64,000 bases of DNA from assembly GCA_021234155.1 (NCBI GenBank), contig JAJEKV010000039.1:6798912-6862911 (forward strand), in the 5' to 3' direction. The notes below the pieces were generated by a model that was given only the letters and a program-made list of their open reading frames with translations, searched no databases and was not told where the DNA came from. This DNA comes from Isoetes taiwanensis. Its lineage: Eukaryota; Streptophyta; Lycopodiopsida; Isoetales; Isoetaceae. How positions within the stretch are numbered: position 1 is the first letter of the stretch; the number at the start of each line of letters is the position of its first letter. Position numbers and translations under genes: made by a program. Below, piece after piece: positions 1 through 11,002 of the stretch.

Positions 1-598
1 TTTATGGATCTACCTCTGTTTCCAAGCTTATAATCACGCGTTTGAGCTTTTATTTTCGTAATGCAATATTTGTTTCTTGTTCTTTTCTATTTTCGCTTCA
101 TCTGGGCTTCATCTGTAACAATGGCATGTTTATTTTGTTGTGTAGTTTTGCAGTTTTTCCCTTTCCCTGCTCTGTTTTCAATAGTTAAGAACGATATTAA
201 AATTTTCCCTGTTCTCGGCCTATTTCTAAGCTGGCAAGTTTGCTTTTCACATATCGCTTTTCGGTTTTCTTGTGGCAGCATGCATTTGTATGGAAACACA
301 AGCTATGTCTACATCTGCACTGAATGGTGCCTCTAGGAACGGTCTGTTACCCTGTGTTTTTTCTTTTACCAGCCTCATGCTTCGGTTCTACATTTTAAGC
401 CTCGTTTCTGTAATGCTCGACCAAGTATTGAGGGCATGCTTTGCACCTCAGCAACCTGTTATACCTCCAGCCTATTCTTAAAAAGAGTTACCTGGCCAGT
501 TTTCCTAGCCCATGTTTACCTGCGTCTCTGTACTCTTAGCCTGTGTGAATTCCTTGGTTGCCTCTGCTTTTACCCTGTTCTTCTTTGGACGGAATCGA
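1..598. other. no recognisable gene; AT-rich flank
   Basis: No domain, splice pattern or repeat boundary is convincing here. The segment is AT- and pyrimidine-rich on the plus strand with short overlapping open frames that have no recognisable motif. It could be 5' sequence of the DIRS-like element that follows, but the second copy of that element (from 3429) has a different upstream flank, so nothing ties this stretch to it. Confidence 0.4.
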
Positions 599-858
599 GT
601 GCTCCTCTGCGCTAGTAAGAAAGATTAAAAAATTCCTTTCTGGCACGAATTTTCTATTTATGTTTGTAGATATCAGTTATTTATTTTATAGGGGGGTAAT
701 TATGCAAGTTTCGTTTCCTATTTGGTAATGGTTGCCATTTATTTTCTATGACTAAGTTTATCTTGCGCTTTAGATGAAACTCCACCTCCTAAGTACAGTT
801 TACGGCCTCCAGTGATTTTTCTACGCAACATGTTGAAGGAACGCCTTACATTTTGATC

Positions 859-1710
859 ACGGAAGGAGCGAAGGGTGCAGGCAATAAGAGGTTTTTGGCA
901 TTTATAGATTTAACTAAAGCCTTTGATAGAGTGAATCATACAGATCTTGCTGAAAGACTTGAGTGGTTGCAAGTTCCTATAGAATTGAGAAAAGCAGTTG
1001 CATGTCTTTATAATAAAGTTCTAGTTGAGCTCTCTTTTCCTTTCTCAGGATCTGATCAAATAAAAAACACAATTGGAGTTAAACAGGGCTGCCCCTGCTC
1101 TCCTACTCTTTTTGGGCTACTCATTGATGAACTTGAATGTTGGATGACGAGGTTAGGTGGTTTGGGAGCAAGGCTTGGCAAGTATATACTGCAATTGCTA
1201 ATGTTTGCAGATGACATAGTGTTGATATCTAGGGATGCAGGCGGACTACAGAGACACCTAAACGTGCTTGAATCCTTTTGCACACTGAAGCATATGCAGA
1301 TTAATGTAAACAAGTCTAAAATCATGGTTTTTGGTGGCAAAGATTGCACTACATTTAAAGTGGGTGGTATCCCCTTACAAAAGGTAGCAGAATATAAATA
1401 TCTTGGAATTGATATGACATGCAATTACAGGTGGACAAGGGCTGCCCAAAAACGTGCTTCAGGAGGATTGCGGGCCTTTTATAGTATGATACATCAATGC
1501 AGGCTCAATAATTTTGAACATTGGAAATTAAGAAGATTGCTTTTTGGAGTTCAAGTGAAAGCAATCATCTTGTATGGTAGCCCAGTTTGGGGGCCTGGAT
1601 TATCTCGGAAATGCTGGAATGCTATTGAAAATGTGCAGAAACGTTTTTTATTGAGTGAGCTTGGTGCAAAGCCACAAACACCTTATTGCATGATGTTATG
1701 CTGCCTTTAG
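859..1710 (+). pseudogene. LINE reverse transcriptase, 5'-truncated
   Basis: About 280 codons of a non-LTR reverse transcriptase. Visible motifs in order, counted from an ATG at 853: FIDLTKAFDRV with the first catalytic Asp (residues ~18-28), GVKQGCPCSP (~75-84), FADDIVLIS with the catalytic Asp pair (~118-126), NKSKIM and the thumb-like EYKYLG. The 5' half of the RT and the APE endonuclease are missing because of truncation at 856. The frame stops at 1710 and coding resumes in another frame at about 1757, so one frameshift separates RT from the C-terminal region. The ATG at 853 lies in the target-site junction and is not a genuine start. Confidence 0.85.
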
Positions 1711-1756
1711 AGGTTGAAGCATTGTGCAGAACGATAGCGTATGTTAACAGGGTTAT

Positions 1757-2368
1757 ATGGATGAGGAAAGATTTCCTCGCCTAGCCCTTGAACAATCTAA
1801 AGAAAAAGGTTGGTATTGTGAAGTGAAAAAATGGTGTGCTAAATGGCTTGGACAAGACAACTGGCCGACGTCACACAAATATAAGGAAGTTTATATAGAG
1901 GTTAAGGCATATGCGGTAAAGGAAATGTGGAGGCTTGAACCTGACAAGGATGTTAAGAAAAGGTTCTATCTTGATGACATCAATAATTTGGACACATATG
2001 AAGAACAAGATTATCTGCTTTCTAATATCAGCAGAAAAAACCGCATATTGATTTCTCAATTGCGGTTATCATCACACCACTTACACATTGAAACAGGTAG
2101 GTGGAATGGTACACCTCGTAATGAGAGGTTTTGTTTAGGATGTCTAGACCTTGAAATTGAAACAGAGAAGCATGTTTTTTTGGAATGTTCAGCATACGAG
2201 AACATCAGAGATAGATATGGTATACAGGGACAGACTTTAAGAGAACTATTGGATATGCCAGCCCATAGATTGAGTACATATCTTAGGGATATTTGGATGG
2301 AGCGTACAGATATCATAAGTTTGTTTAACCTCATGGAAGATTTTGATATTCCAGGCGCTTCGGATTGA
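1757..2368 (+). pseudogene. LINE C-terminal region with CCHC zinc motif
   Basis: Continuation of the LINE polyprotein after a frameshift. Near residues 120-150 it has C-x2-C-x11-H-x4-C (RFCLGC...KHVFLEC), the zinc-binding motif found after the RT in many plant LINEs. The same arrangement occurs in the second LINE 3' end at 54.8 kb. The frame closes at 2368, leaving a 3' UTR of about 50 bp before a stem-loop and the tail. The function is inferred to be RNA/DNA binding during target-primed reverse transcription. Confidence 0.75.
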
Positions 2369-2419
2369 GTGCTTATATATATTCCATGATTGTATTATGT
2401 ATGTATCTGTTTGCCATAG

Positions 2420-2475
2420 AGGCCCGGGGGCCTAAAATGGCTTGATCAATTAAATTAAATTAAATTAAATTAAAT
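2420..2475 (+). repeat. LINE 3'-end stem-loop and pentanucleotide tail
   Basis: A perfect GC-rich palindrome AGGCCC-GG-GGGCCT spans 2420-2433. It is followed within about 14 bp by a tail of TTAAA repeats ending at about 2473. The second LINE (54.8 kb) has AGGCC-GATT-GGCCT at the equivalent place before its own, different tail. The stem is a plausible RT recognition structure; the tail marks the 3' end. Confidence 0.7.
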
Positions 2476-2994
2476 TTTGAAGGTCGTTTTGCTCTTCTGC
2501 TATGGTGCTAGGTTGGATTGCTAATGGCTATTCCCTCCCCTGGCTAAATGGTCCACCTTCTCAACCTTAGTCCCGTCCAAACCATAAGTCCACTTTATGC
2601 GAATTTCGTAAGGGATGCAATAAGTCCCTTTTATTTGCACTCCTTTAAGTGTGGTTTCCAAACCCGGTAACAAGTCACGTCTCATTTTGGACCTTCATTT
2701 TGTTAATAGTTTCTTGGCTCACATTCACTTCAAATACGAGATCATTAAAGATGTTCCAACCATAGTCAAGCCTAAAGATCTTTTGTTCACTTTTGACCTT
2801 CACTCAGTTACCATCATGTTGACATTAACCCTTGTTGGACTTACCTTGATTTTGAGTTTGAAAGTGTTTTTTATATTTTCACATCTTTACCATTTGGCCT
2901 CTCATTGTCTTTACCAAGTTAATGCACCAGCTTGTTCGGTCGTGGCACTCAAAAGGCTGTCGTTGCATTCCTTATGTTGATGATTTTCTATTTT

Positions 2995-3428
2995 CCACTA
3001 TTGTTGCCAAGTTTAAGCATGTCCAGAATATGGTACCCAGCGATTTTGAGGCAAATTTGGCTTTAAAATTTAATTAATTAAAATGATAAAATTAGGGGAT
3101 TTTGAGAATTTTGAGCTGACCACTTTAGGGCCACCACTAGTAATAAAGGTTATAAAGTACTATTTTTGTGTTCAAATTATCCCGCCCATTTACGTTCCAT
3201 TTTATTCAGTCGAGGTCCCTCTCTACATCAACCTCTCTGCCCCAGCGACTCCGGCATAGCCAATATCTGCTGCTCCATTTCGGTAGCCATAGCCATCGGC
3301 CGAGCATTTTTGCATAGCAGCCATATTCAAGAGCTGTCAAGGAACTGTAACGGACCCATTTCGGCAGCCATTGCTCGAGTTTCTTTGCAGTGCAAGCTCC
3401 AGGCTTCGATCCAAGCCTCGGTCTCAGC
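2995..3428. other. spacer between the two DIRS-like copies
   Basis: AT-rich at first (to about 3160), then GC-richer text with TAGCCATAGCC-type repeats. In copy 1 a little RT-like coding (FKHVQNMVPSDFEANLA-like) continues past the YVDDF motif to about 3060. No gene is recognised. Confidence 0.3.
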
Positions 3429-4275
3429 GCTCCTCTGCGCTAGTAAGAAAGATTAAAAAATTCCTTTCTAGCACAAACTTTCTATTTATGTTTGTAGATA
3501 TCAGTTACTTATTTTATAGCGGGATAATTATGCAAGTTTCTTTTTCCTATTTGGTAATGGTTGCTATTTATTTTCTATGGCTAAGTTTATCTTGCGCTTT
3601 AGATGAAACTCCACCTCCTAAGCAAAGTTTACGGCCTCCAGTGATTTTTCTACGCAACAGGTTGAAGGAACGCCTTACATTTTGGAGGTCGTTTTGCTCT
3701 TCTGCTATGGTGCTAGATTGGATTGCTAATGGCTATTCCCTCCCCCAAGCCCTCCCCTGGCTAAATGGTCCACCTTCTCAACCTTGGTCCCGTCCCGTCC
3801 AAACCATAAGTCCACTTTGCGACATGCGAATTTCGTAAGGGATACAATAAAAGATTTAATTACCTCTGGTGCAGCCACCACCACCGGAGTCTGTCCCTTT
3901 TATTTGCTCTCCTTTAAGTGTGGTTCCCAAAGCTGGTAACAAGTCACGTCTCATTTTGGACCTTCGTTTTGTTAATAGTTTCTTGGCTCAGATTCCCTTC
4001 AAATACGAGACCATTAAAGATGTTCCAACCATAGTCAAGCCTAAAAATCTTTTGTTCACTTTTGACCTTCACTCGGTTACCATCATGTTGACATTAACTC
4101 TATTTGTTGGACCTAGCATGATTTTGAGTTTGAAGGTGTTTTTTATTTGTTCACATCTTTACCATTTGGCCTCTCATCTGCTTGCTATGTCTTTACCAAG
4201 TTAACGCGCCAGCTTGTTCGGTCGTGGTGCTCAAAAGGTTGTCGTTGCATTCTTTATGTTGATGATTTTCTATTC
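3429..4275 (+). pseudogene. DIRS-like reverse transcriptase fragment, copy 2 (empty LINE site)
   Basis: Uninterrupted duplicate of the copy-1 host sequence. An open stretch at 3869-4204 encodes the RT fingers-like block (SPLSVVPKAGNKSRLILDL, then FVNSFLAQIPFKYE and LLFTFDLHS). Afterwards the frame shifts and VFYLFTSLPFG-like and YVDDF-like motifs follow, near 4140-4270. Similarity to copy 1 stops at 4275. It retains about 45 bp at 3851-3895, including a CCACCACCACC stretch, that copy 1 has lost. The DIRS/Ngaro-type assignment rests on the pattern of these RT motifs. No recombinase or RNase H was seen. Confidence 0.5.
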
Positions 4276-6900
4276 AATGGAGTTCACATCATCTAGAGGC
4301 ATTGTGCTAAAAAAAAAGTATTCATTGCGTTCATGAGCATTCAGTGACTTGCAGAATAATCATCGTCTATTTAGAATTAAAGGGACATATCCACGTTCCT
4401 AGATTGATATTTCCATTTTCACAAATTCCCAGCATCAAAGCTTTATTTCAGTTTTGAGTTCTCGCAAAGTATAACTTCTTGAAACTTACGAAGGGTGCAC
4501 AGGGTTGTGGATAATAAAATTGCAGAGCATTCAGGGGACCTTTATTGGAGTAAGATGATGCACATAAACATAAGGACCAGATAAAGGTTATCTTGCCTCA
4601 AAGAACGGACGTGAACGTAAAGGGAGGTAAATAGTTTTAGGCCCCATGGCCTTGGATCCTTGAGCTTGCTAGAAGCTCATCCACTCGTTGCCTGCTTGAA
4701 GTAGCAAGGTAACGTTCTTTCGAGTTGCTCGATACTTCGGTCTCCTTGACGGTGGCTCCTCTTGATGTAGAGGTTGACTTTGTTCGTTAGAAGCCTCTCC
4801 TTGCTGGTCTTTGATGGTTCGACATTTCGGTCTGCCTCCTGATTCTGTTCTCGGGCTGTAATTGTTCCCCCCTTCATGATACTTGAAGCTATTTGGAGGC
4901 GTCTCTTTAGGCTGTGCGCGCTTCCTTTGGCTATACTCCTCTGGAGTTGTTCTCTTCTGCAGTTGTTCTTTGAATCGTCGATCCTTGGGTTGACCAAGTT
5001 GCATGCAAGTCTGCGTGCAAGTCATCGGCTCGCCTCGCCTTGCCTCACCTAGTTGGTTCTCCATCGAGCTTCCAATCTTCCTTGCTGATCCCCTCGATCA
5101 CCTGGCTTGGACGTTGTCACGTTCCTCGGTGCTATGCCGTCTTCTTGTCTTGAGGTACCCTCCGGTGGTTTTCATTGTGCCCGTCAGTTTTGATCCTCAT
5201 GTTGCCTCTAGGAAGCTCGTGGAAGAAGTCGGTTGCTAACACTTCTCCAGCTTTCAGTTCCTGACCTTTGTCCCTCTATGCATGTCGGTCTCTCTGTCAA
5301 GTAAAGCTTCATGGCTCTCCTCCCTGCTGGCTATATTGTCGGGGTGATGGATCCTTATATTTGCGCAGCTTGACCCTTGAGTTGAAGAAGTACCTGCCTT
5401 AGATATTAGCCTGGCTATTATCTTGAACTCTCTTTTTGCCGAAGGTGCTTCAGTTGCTATCCTTGTCGTTAAGGTGTCGAGTGCTTCTACCTTGGGCATT
5501 TGATGTCCCTCATGTCGGAGATACGATCGGCTTCTTTTCTTCTAATTACTAGTAGGAGTACCCGATGAAGCCATCACCTAGTTGTTGAAGGCATATCTCC
5601 TCGTCGTAGTGCCTTTCGTAAGTGCCTCTCCATCTAATACACGTGTCATAGCGCATCACCCTATATTACCACAAGGTGGAATTATGGTCGTCGAGATGTT
5701 GCCTTCTTAGTTGGCTCGTTGATGTCGGGTCGTTCCTCCTTCGATTGTTGAGGCCACTCGTGTCGTAAGTTCATCAAGTGTTGCCGCTGCCACAAGAGGT
5801 AGTGTTGCGTCCTGACGATGTCCTGGTGCAGCGCTGATGATCTTGACATGACCGGTGTTGTCTCTTGTTCTGACATTGGGTGGACGAGAGGTCTTCTACT
5901 TTGGCACTTCCGGAAGTGTCTTGGCCTCTGGTCGTTTCTCCCTCGTACTTGCTCTTCCATTTTGATCTTGGGCTATAGTTGTGCTTCCTTGCTTCCTCAT
6001 TTGGTAGTCGAAGTGAAGGAGCTTCCTGATCTACGCGCTAAATCCGTAAAACATGACTTTAAACTCATGTTTCTCCACTATATCTGTGAGCACCCGAGAT
6101 ATACAATAGACATATACGCATTTACATTGGGATTTTAATTCATCCACTTTTTCAAAACAACTACGAAGATCTACTTAAATGTTTACACTCCTTTAGGGTT
6201 TCCCCTCCTCCTATCGCATTTGATCCTTCGGTTTTGCTACATCTTCTTCATTCTGGTTGACTCCGGGATTCCTTGAGATGCTACTACTATTGTTGAGCTT
6301 CATGTCTGATCCGAGCTCGTCACCCCAAGTTGCGAAGAGTGTTCATCGATGTGATCCCTTGAAAAAGATGCTCCTCCTTAATGTGTATGTCCGTCGTAAG
6401 GAATGCGGTGATTGCTCAACGTCCCTATATGCAGTGTGTCGTTGCAAGGTTGCCGATGTGCGGTGCCATTGATCGGTTGATCACCTGGCTATTGCAGTCG
6501 GGCGTTCTTGAATGTCTTCGAAGCTCTGAGATCGTGGTTGGTAGGCAGGCATTGTCATTCAACCATCATCCAATTAAATTGGGATTATGTCAACTCCAAA
6601 ATCACGCCAACCTGCTATTGTCTTCTAGGGGGTTTTTGTTTTTTTTAATCTTTTTTTTTGGACTTCAAAAATAACATAAGGTTGCGATTCACGTGTGACG
6701 TTTCATATGCGAATTGAAATATGCAAAAATGAAGAGCAAGTTGCTAACATAGATGAGACCAAAATTGAAGAGCATTTAGATGATAATATTAGGTTTGATA
6801 ATAACACATTGCATTATTTGCGAGGCAATTCCAGACTCGAAATTATCGATACATGGCACAAATATCATACAAAAATATCATATATTCCAATAAAACATTA
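4276..6900. other. 2.6 kb without a recognised gene; possible gag-like minus-strand debris
   Basis: The minus strand has several open stretches rich in Q, E, R, K and T (4669-5064, 5254-5499, 5682-5960), a composition like retroelement nucleocapsid regions but with no zinc knuckle or other motif. A plus-strand stretch at 6695-6901 is also open and unremarkable. A poly-T tract lies at 6627-6660. No RNA gene or promoter was identified. Confidence 0.25.
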
Positions 6901-6904
6901 AGGG

Positions 6905-7527
6905 ATCAATCCATGTTTTTCCCGTGTTTAACAAGATGTGGTTCCATGTCGGCTATTCTATCGGTTAAGGTATGAATCTAACACTTCACCCACCGTCATC
7001 CCCATAGCCAAATTATGCATAATAGACACAAACTTCACGAGAAAATCATCGTCGCAAAGTTTTTTGGATCGTAAGATGGTGGATTCGGGGGCTGTGTTTG
7101 ATTGTAGAAGCATTTGAGAGCATCATCATCCACTATGATTATATCATCCTTATTCTCGATACCAAGTTAGGTCCATCATGTTACTCAAGTGTTTGATGAA
7201 GATAGGCTTGCCCTGTTGGATCCTTGGGATTAGTGAACTTCACACATTTGTTACGATCCCAAAAGGTCAACCAATGTCTATGCATTTCCCCGGTGCCCAA
7301 AGTATCCTTGATGTTCCTTAGTTCCATGGATGACCAAATACCAACTCGAAATAACCGAATGCCTCATCTAGCATCTCCTTCAAGTGCGCCGCGGATAGAT
7401 CCACTTGGTGTTTGATTCTACTTGGTGTCCGATGAAACTGTTCTCTAGCCACTTTATTTTTGGGAAAAGTCTTGCAAAGGAATCCGTTTAGGTCGAACAC
7501 CACAACCTTCTTAGAAACGCAATGGAA
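6905..7527 (-). pseudogene. FCP1/NIF-type HAD phosphatase-like pseudogene
   Basis: Read leftward from about 7527, the translation contains KVVVFDLNGFLCKT (HAD motif I type, DxDG/DxNG) at 7503-7462, then a YFELVFGHPWN block. After frameshifts come FWDRNKCVKFTNPKDP and HLSN, IENKDDIIIVDDDALKCF (motif IV type, acidic pair) near 7150-7105, and FVSIMHNLAMGMTVGEVLDSYL near 7030-6965. This order matches plant HAD/FCP1-like small phosphatase-domain proteins. The second Asp of motif I is replaced by Asn in this copy, and at least three frame changes occur, so it is not expected to be active. No introns were seen. The start codon is unclear. Palindrome-rich DNA lies just upstream (7587-7725). Confidence 0.6.
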
Positions 7528-7586
7528 GCTGAAACATCAAACATGTATCCGGTCAAGAAGATACGATAACACAAACAATACAAAGC

Positions 7587-7725
7587 GGCGCCAAGTGTGA
7601 TTTGAAATAGTCATAATCAAATCGCTTTCGGCGTGATTTAGTTTGACAACAAAAATAATCAAAAAAGCGCGCTTGGCGCGATTTAATTCAAAGGTAATAC
7701 AAATTAAATCGCAGCGTGGGCGCGA
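7587..7725. repeat. array of four CACGC/GCGTG-type imperfect palindromes
   Basis: Variants of CACGCYWGGCGTG occur at 7587-7599 (GGCGCCAAGTGTG), 7623-7635 (CGCTTTCGGCGTG), 7667-7680 (GCGCGCTTGGCGCG) and about 7709-7725. They are spaced roughly 36-44 bp and followed by ATTTRA as in other arrays in this window. The array lies 60-200 bp upstream of the HAD-like pseudogene on the minus strand, a position that suggests a 5' regulatory role. Confidence 0.55.
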
Positions 7726-7960
7726 TTTCGTGGGCAAGGCCATACCTATCATCTTCGGTTTATTTTGCCGTCATGGCGTCATTCTCCCCTTCGCCACCCT
7801 TAATCTTCGTCTTCTTCCGATTGTTAGAATTGTTATTTTCTATTAGTTCATTTGTGTCCTTCTGGCCGACATTATTTTACTATTGATTTGGCAAACACTG
7901 TGAATCACTAGAGCCATATTCGTTGCCTTCATTTTCGGTTTCCTGTCAATTAGTTCATTG

Positions 7961-9373
7961 TTAACTTTGTGAATCTACTCTATTGTTGCTTGCATCACCC
8001 GCAATGTGGGCAAAAATATTCCCTAAGTTCGCCGCCATCACAGTACTTTGAGCAGCCAGTTTAGCAGCTATCTGTTCATTACTGCTTTCCTTATCGGGCT
8101 GCAGATTACTAGGTCCCTCACCAGAAGCAACGTCCACTTTTGAATTGGACAAGTCTACGAGACTTTTGATTGCTGATGATTTCAGGTTGCCATAAGGGCC
8201 TTTAGGAGACTTGGCAAGCACATGCATGAGGAATGGTTCAAGAAAGTCTTTGGCCTGCTCATCACTCACAAAGCAGTGACATCTTCTTGCACCCATAAGA
8301 GCCTCTCGGGCAATATAACCTCCAACATGAAGCTCCAAGCGGGTTGTATCAATTGGAGCAAATGCCTCGGCAGGTAAGCAGCCATAGGGGGAAATCCATT
8401 TTTATTTAAGGGGCCCTTCTCCTTAGTTTGTAGCTTCGTGCTTGATTTCCCCACTTAGGATGGGGTCCCGATCCTCATCCTCTTCTCGACTCATCTGATT
8501 CGACCGATCTTGATCCGTATGAAAGAATATAGTTCTTAAGTCTGGATCATCTAGAAGAAAACATTCCCATGCACTGCTATTGTCACCCTTGGCCTTAGCA
8601 ATATCATATTCCTCGTCTGACAGCATGGATATCATAATAAAGATCACATGTGCCATCTTCCGTGATGTTCGCAGCTCATTATCCTTAACATCATATATTA
8701 GGCATCCCTCCCTAATAACTTTGAGGCACTCGGATCATGAGCAAATGGATAGTGCATGCAGATGTGACTCACCTGAAGGACAAACGATGACAATAGTGAA
8801 GGACCTCTCAGTTGTCAATCCTATACAGCTGGTAAAGAAGCTGCTGTAGTCCTTCTGGTTCATGCCCATATCTCCTCTCCCACCCCTGCTGTCCAACACA
8901 AAGAGTGATATATTTTTAAGGCCAGAAGTTGATTCTGGCAAGAGACCTTTGTACCCAATGGAGACTGAATACTGGACAGCGTCGTCTTCTCCAGTAATCT
9001 TCTTCACAAGGGCCACTTTTCTTCTCAATTCGGCCAGTACCTTAGGGGGTAGAGTCTCCTTATGTTTTGTATTTTTAGCCTTCCAATTCTTAAGGAAGTC
9101 CTTTGACCAGAATACAAACTTCTTGATGTCATCATTACTGACCTTGTATTTGTCCAGCAATCCAATTTTCGGATAATGCCACATCCCCAGATAGCCTTTG
9201 TAACTTCGGCTCCCTACTGGTGACTTCATTTATCGTACATCCTTCACATGGTTTTGCGGCACTCAACGAAGGACATCCTATCCTTGGTGAAAGCACCCTT
9301 CTTGTATAAGACTTCCTTCTTTAAGCACTGGTCTAAAACCCAAATGGTCTCAGCGTCGTCTAGCCCCTGAGTC
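7961..9373 (-). pseudogene. 3' part of a split ParB/methyltransferase-like gene
   Basis: This is the downstream half of the gene cut by the gypsy element. Reading leftward from 9372 it gives GLDDAETIWVLDQCLKK, FWSKDFLKNWKAKN, a stretch ending LFVLDSRGGRGDMGM (~8910-8880), ERSFTIVIVCPSGES, and ISPYGCLPAEAF. Then comes LELHVGGYIAREALMG plus ARRCHCFVSDEQ (~8330-8260), and a low-complexity tail ending SNNRVDSQS-stop at 7961. The last block resembles the motif I region of N4/N6 DNA methyltransferases (small-residue loop, ALxxGRRC, acidic residue), and SFTIVIVC resembles the strand after motif IV. A canonical DPPY is not visible, so the enzyme class is uncertain. Stops and frame changes are scattered; one perfect donor-like CAGGTGAGT occurs near 8780. 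Confidence 0.4.
9369..9373. repeat. target-site duplication GAGTC (left)
   Basis: GAGTC directly precedes the left LTR and recurs directly after the right LTR at 22436-22440. A 5-bp TSD is the usual size for Ty3/gypsy integration. Confidence 0.85.
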
Positions 9374-10988
9374 TGTGACGTTCCAAGTATTTATACGGTA
9401 TAAGTATAAATATGTTGACACGTCACCAAGGATACATACGCCACATGGGGTATGGGAACCTAGGGGGTTCACTTAAAAGGGATTAAATTAGCTATGCTAA
9501 TTTAATTATTGACAATAATAACCTATAATTAAGGAACTAATATTTAAAAACCATAATTAAGCTAATTATGGTTTGGGAAGGCGCCACGTGGCCACCCTCG
9601 ATTGGTTAGCATGATAATGCTAATTGGGGTCAATAGGGTGGATCACCACCCCCATATCAGCCACAACTCACCTTGAGCAGTGGAGCGCCACCCTTGTGAC
9701 CGGTGGCGCCACCACGAATCTCACACAAGCTAAACACCGGGACCAAGCGGATGGAGATCCCCAATGACAACGGGTCGAGGCGAAATACGGTGGGTGGCTA
9801 GTGTAGTTGTGAATTCTAGGATGGCGCCTGTTGGGCTTTTGTTTGGGTTGTTGGTCTATTCTCTCTGTGTTTACTCGTAGGAACTAACCCTTGATTGTAA
9901 AGGTAGATTCTCTATATATTTCGATTCTGGTTCTGCTTGTAATGGATGGATTGGTGGTTGTTAGCCTAGTGTTACTCTGGAAATGGGGGATTAAGGGGGG
10001 GGTAGAGACCTCAGAGGCTATTTATTGTAGTATGCTCCTAGATAGAGCCCTGTATTATCCCGTTAATTGCGGCCTGTGCACAAGAGCCCACCGGGTCATA
10101 GATGCTATGGTACTGGCTTAGCACCAGACAAGGAACACAGTGGTGAAGTGGTTGGCGGGGTCCTGCACGAACATAAAAGGCTCCTGGGACTCCTATAGTG
10201 AGCTAGGCCGATAGCCGGTCCGCGAGGGGGCGGGTATGGGTCCCGACACTCCACGGGTGGGAAGGTGTGACCCGCATGGGGCACCTTGCACTTTGAGTAG
10301 ATTTAGGGCGAGTAAGTCGAATGCACGGATCGGGGGTCGCTGATGCGGCCGCGTATTCTCTAGCTTCGCCCATGGAGCCCTTTGTGATTACGGAAGGGGC
10401 GGCTTCACGACCTGCCTCATCGGGGACCGGGACTTCATGAACCCCGGGTAGGCTCGGCGGGGTGATGCCTCGAGCCTGCGTCTCCCAGGAAGGCTATAGC
10501 GGCGCCATAAGCGTGAATTGACCCATCGCAAAGTGTGCCGCGGGGAGGCGGATGGAGTGGACAACCCTAGCCAATGTTCTATGCCCGATAGCGCCATGTC
10601 AAGATTCGGTTACGCTAATCTCTTGAGACCTAGCCGTCGGTCGATCCTCTTTGGAGTGCGAGCAGGGGTAGAACCATGGGTTTGGGGTGTTTTCTTAGGT
10701 TTAGATGCATATTCTTTGCCGTTGGTATTTGGATGGATGTGCCACCCTTCGTGGTGGTTATTTATATGTGATTTATCTTTGTGTGCTAACCCTTGTATTC
10801 ACGCTTCAGCGGCGTAGGAGCCCCATTGAAGGCGTGGGCGAATATTATCGTGACCTTCTTTCGGACCTCATATTATAGATGGCCCGAAATAGACGGAGGG
10901 CCCTGCTCATGGCGAGTTGGTCGCCATGGGGGGGGAAAGTCCCCGTATGTATACGTCCGAGGGTCGTATATGTCCAGGGAGCGTCACA
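9374..10988 (+). repeat. left LTR of the gypsy element
   Basis: About 1.61 kb, starting TGTGACGTTCCAAG and ending at ...GCGTCACA just before the PBS. The first ~290 bp are almost identical to the right LTR. The GC-rich segment from about 10130 to 10560 differs at many short indels. The exact end could be 10986 or 10988. Confidence 0.9.
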
Positions 10989-10989
10989 G

Positions 10990-11001
10990 TGGTATCAGAG
11001 C
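10990..11001 (+). other. primer-binding site (initiator tRNA-Met type)
   Basis: TGGTATCAGAGC lies one or a few bases after the LTR end and matches the standard plant PBS complementary to the 3' end of initiator methionine tRNA. The copia element in this window uses the same sequence. Confidence 0.95.
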
Positions 11002-11002
11002 C

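Larger units (their letters stand above)
856..2473 (+). mobile_element. 5'-truncated LINE retrotransposon with (TTAAA)n tail
   Basis: This non-LTR element contains a reverse transcriptase, a C-terminal CCHC-type zinc motif and a pentanucleotide tail. Its ends are fixed by comparison with the empty site at 3679-3684. The host reads acATTTTG before 856 and ATTTTGaaggtcg after 2473, while the empty copy reads acATTTTGgaggtcg, giving a 6-bp target-site duplication (850-855 and 2474-2479). The 5' end falls inside the RT domain, so endonuclease and ORF1 are absent, as expected from incomplete target-primed reverse transcription. It is non-autonomous. Confidence 0.85.
599..3060 (+). pseudogene. DIRS-like reverse transcriptase fragment, copy 1 (split by a LINE)
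   Basis: The host sequence (599-855 and 2480-2994) is a diverged duplicate of 3429-4275. Its coding part resembles the reverse transcriptase of tyrosine-recombinase (DIRS/Ngaro-type) retroelements: a K-x-G-N-K-S-R-L-I-L-D-L block, an F-K-Y-E block, an FTFDLHS block and, after frameshifts, an LPFGLS-like and a YVDDF catalytic motif near 2975-2990. The reading frame changes several times and stops interrupt it, so it is dead. Compared with copy 2 it lacks about 45 bp before the RT block. A LINE occupies 856-2473. No tyrosine recombinase or element termini were found, so the family is inferred from RT motifs alone; another RT clade is possible. Confidence 0.5.

Noticed and set aside
599-4275. 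Plant pararetrovirus RT
   Set aside because: The motif spacing and the SPLSVVPK...LILDL and YVDDF blocks fit DIRS/Ngaro-type RT better, and no coat, movement or protease domain is present; phylogeny would settle it.
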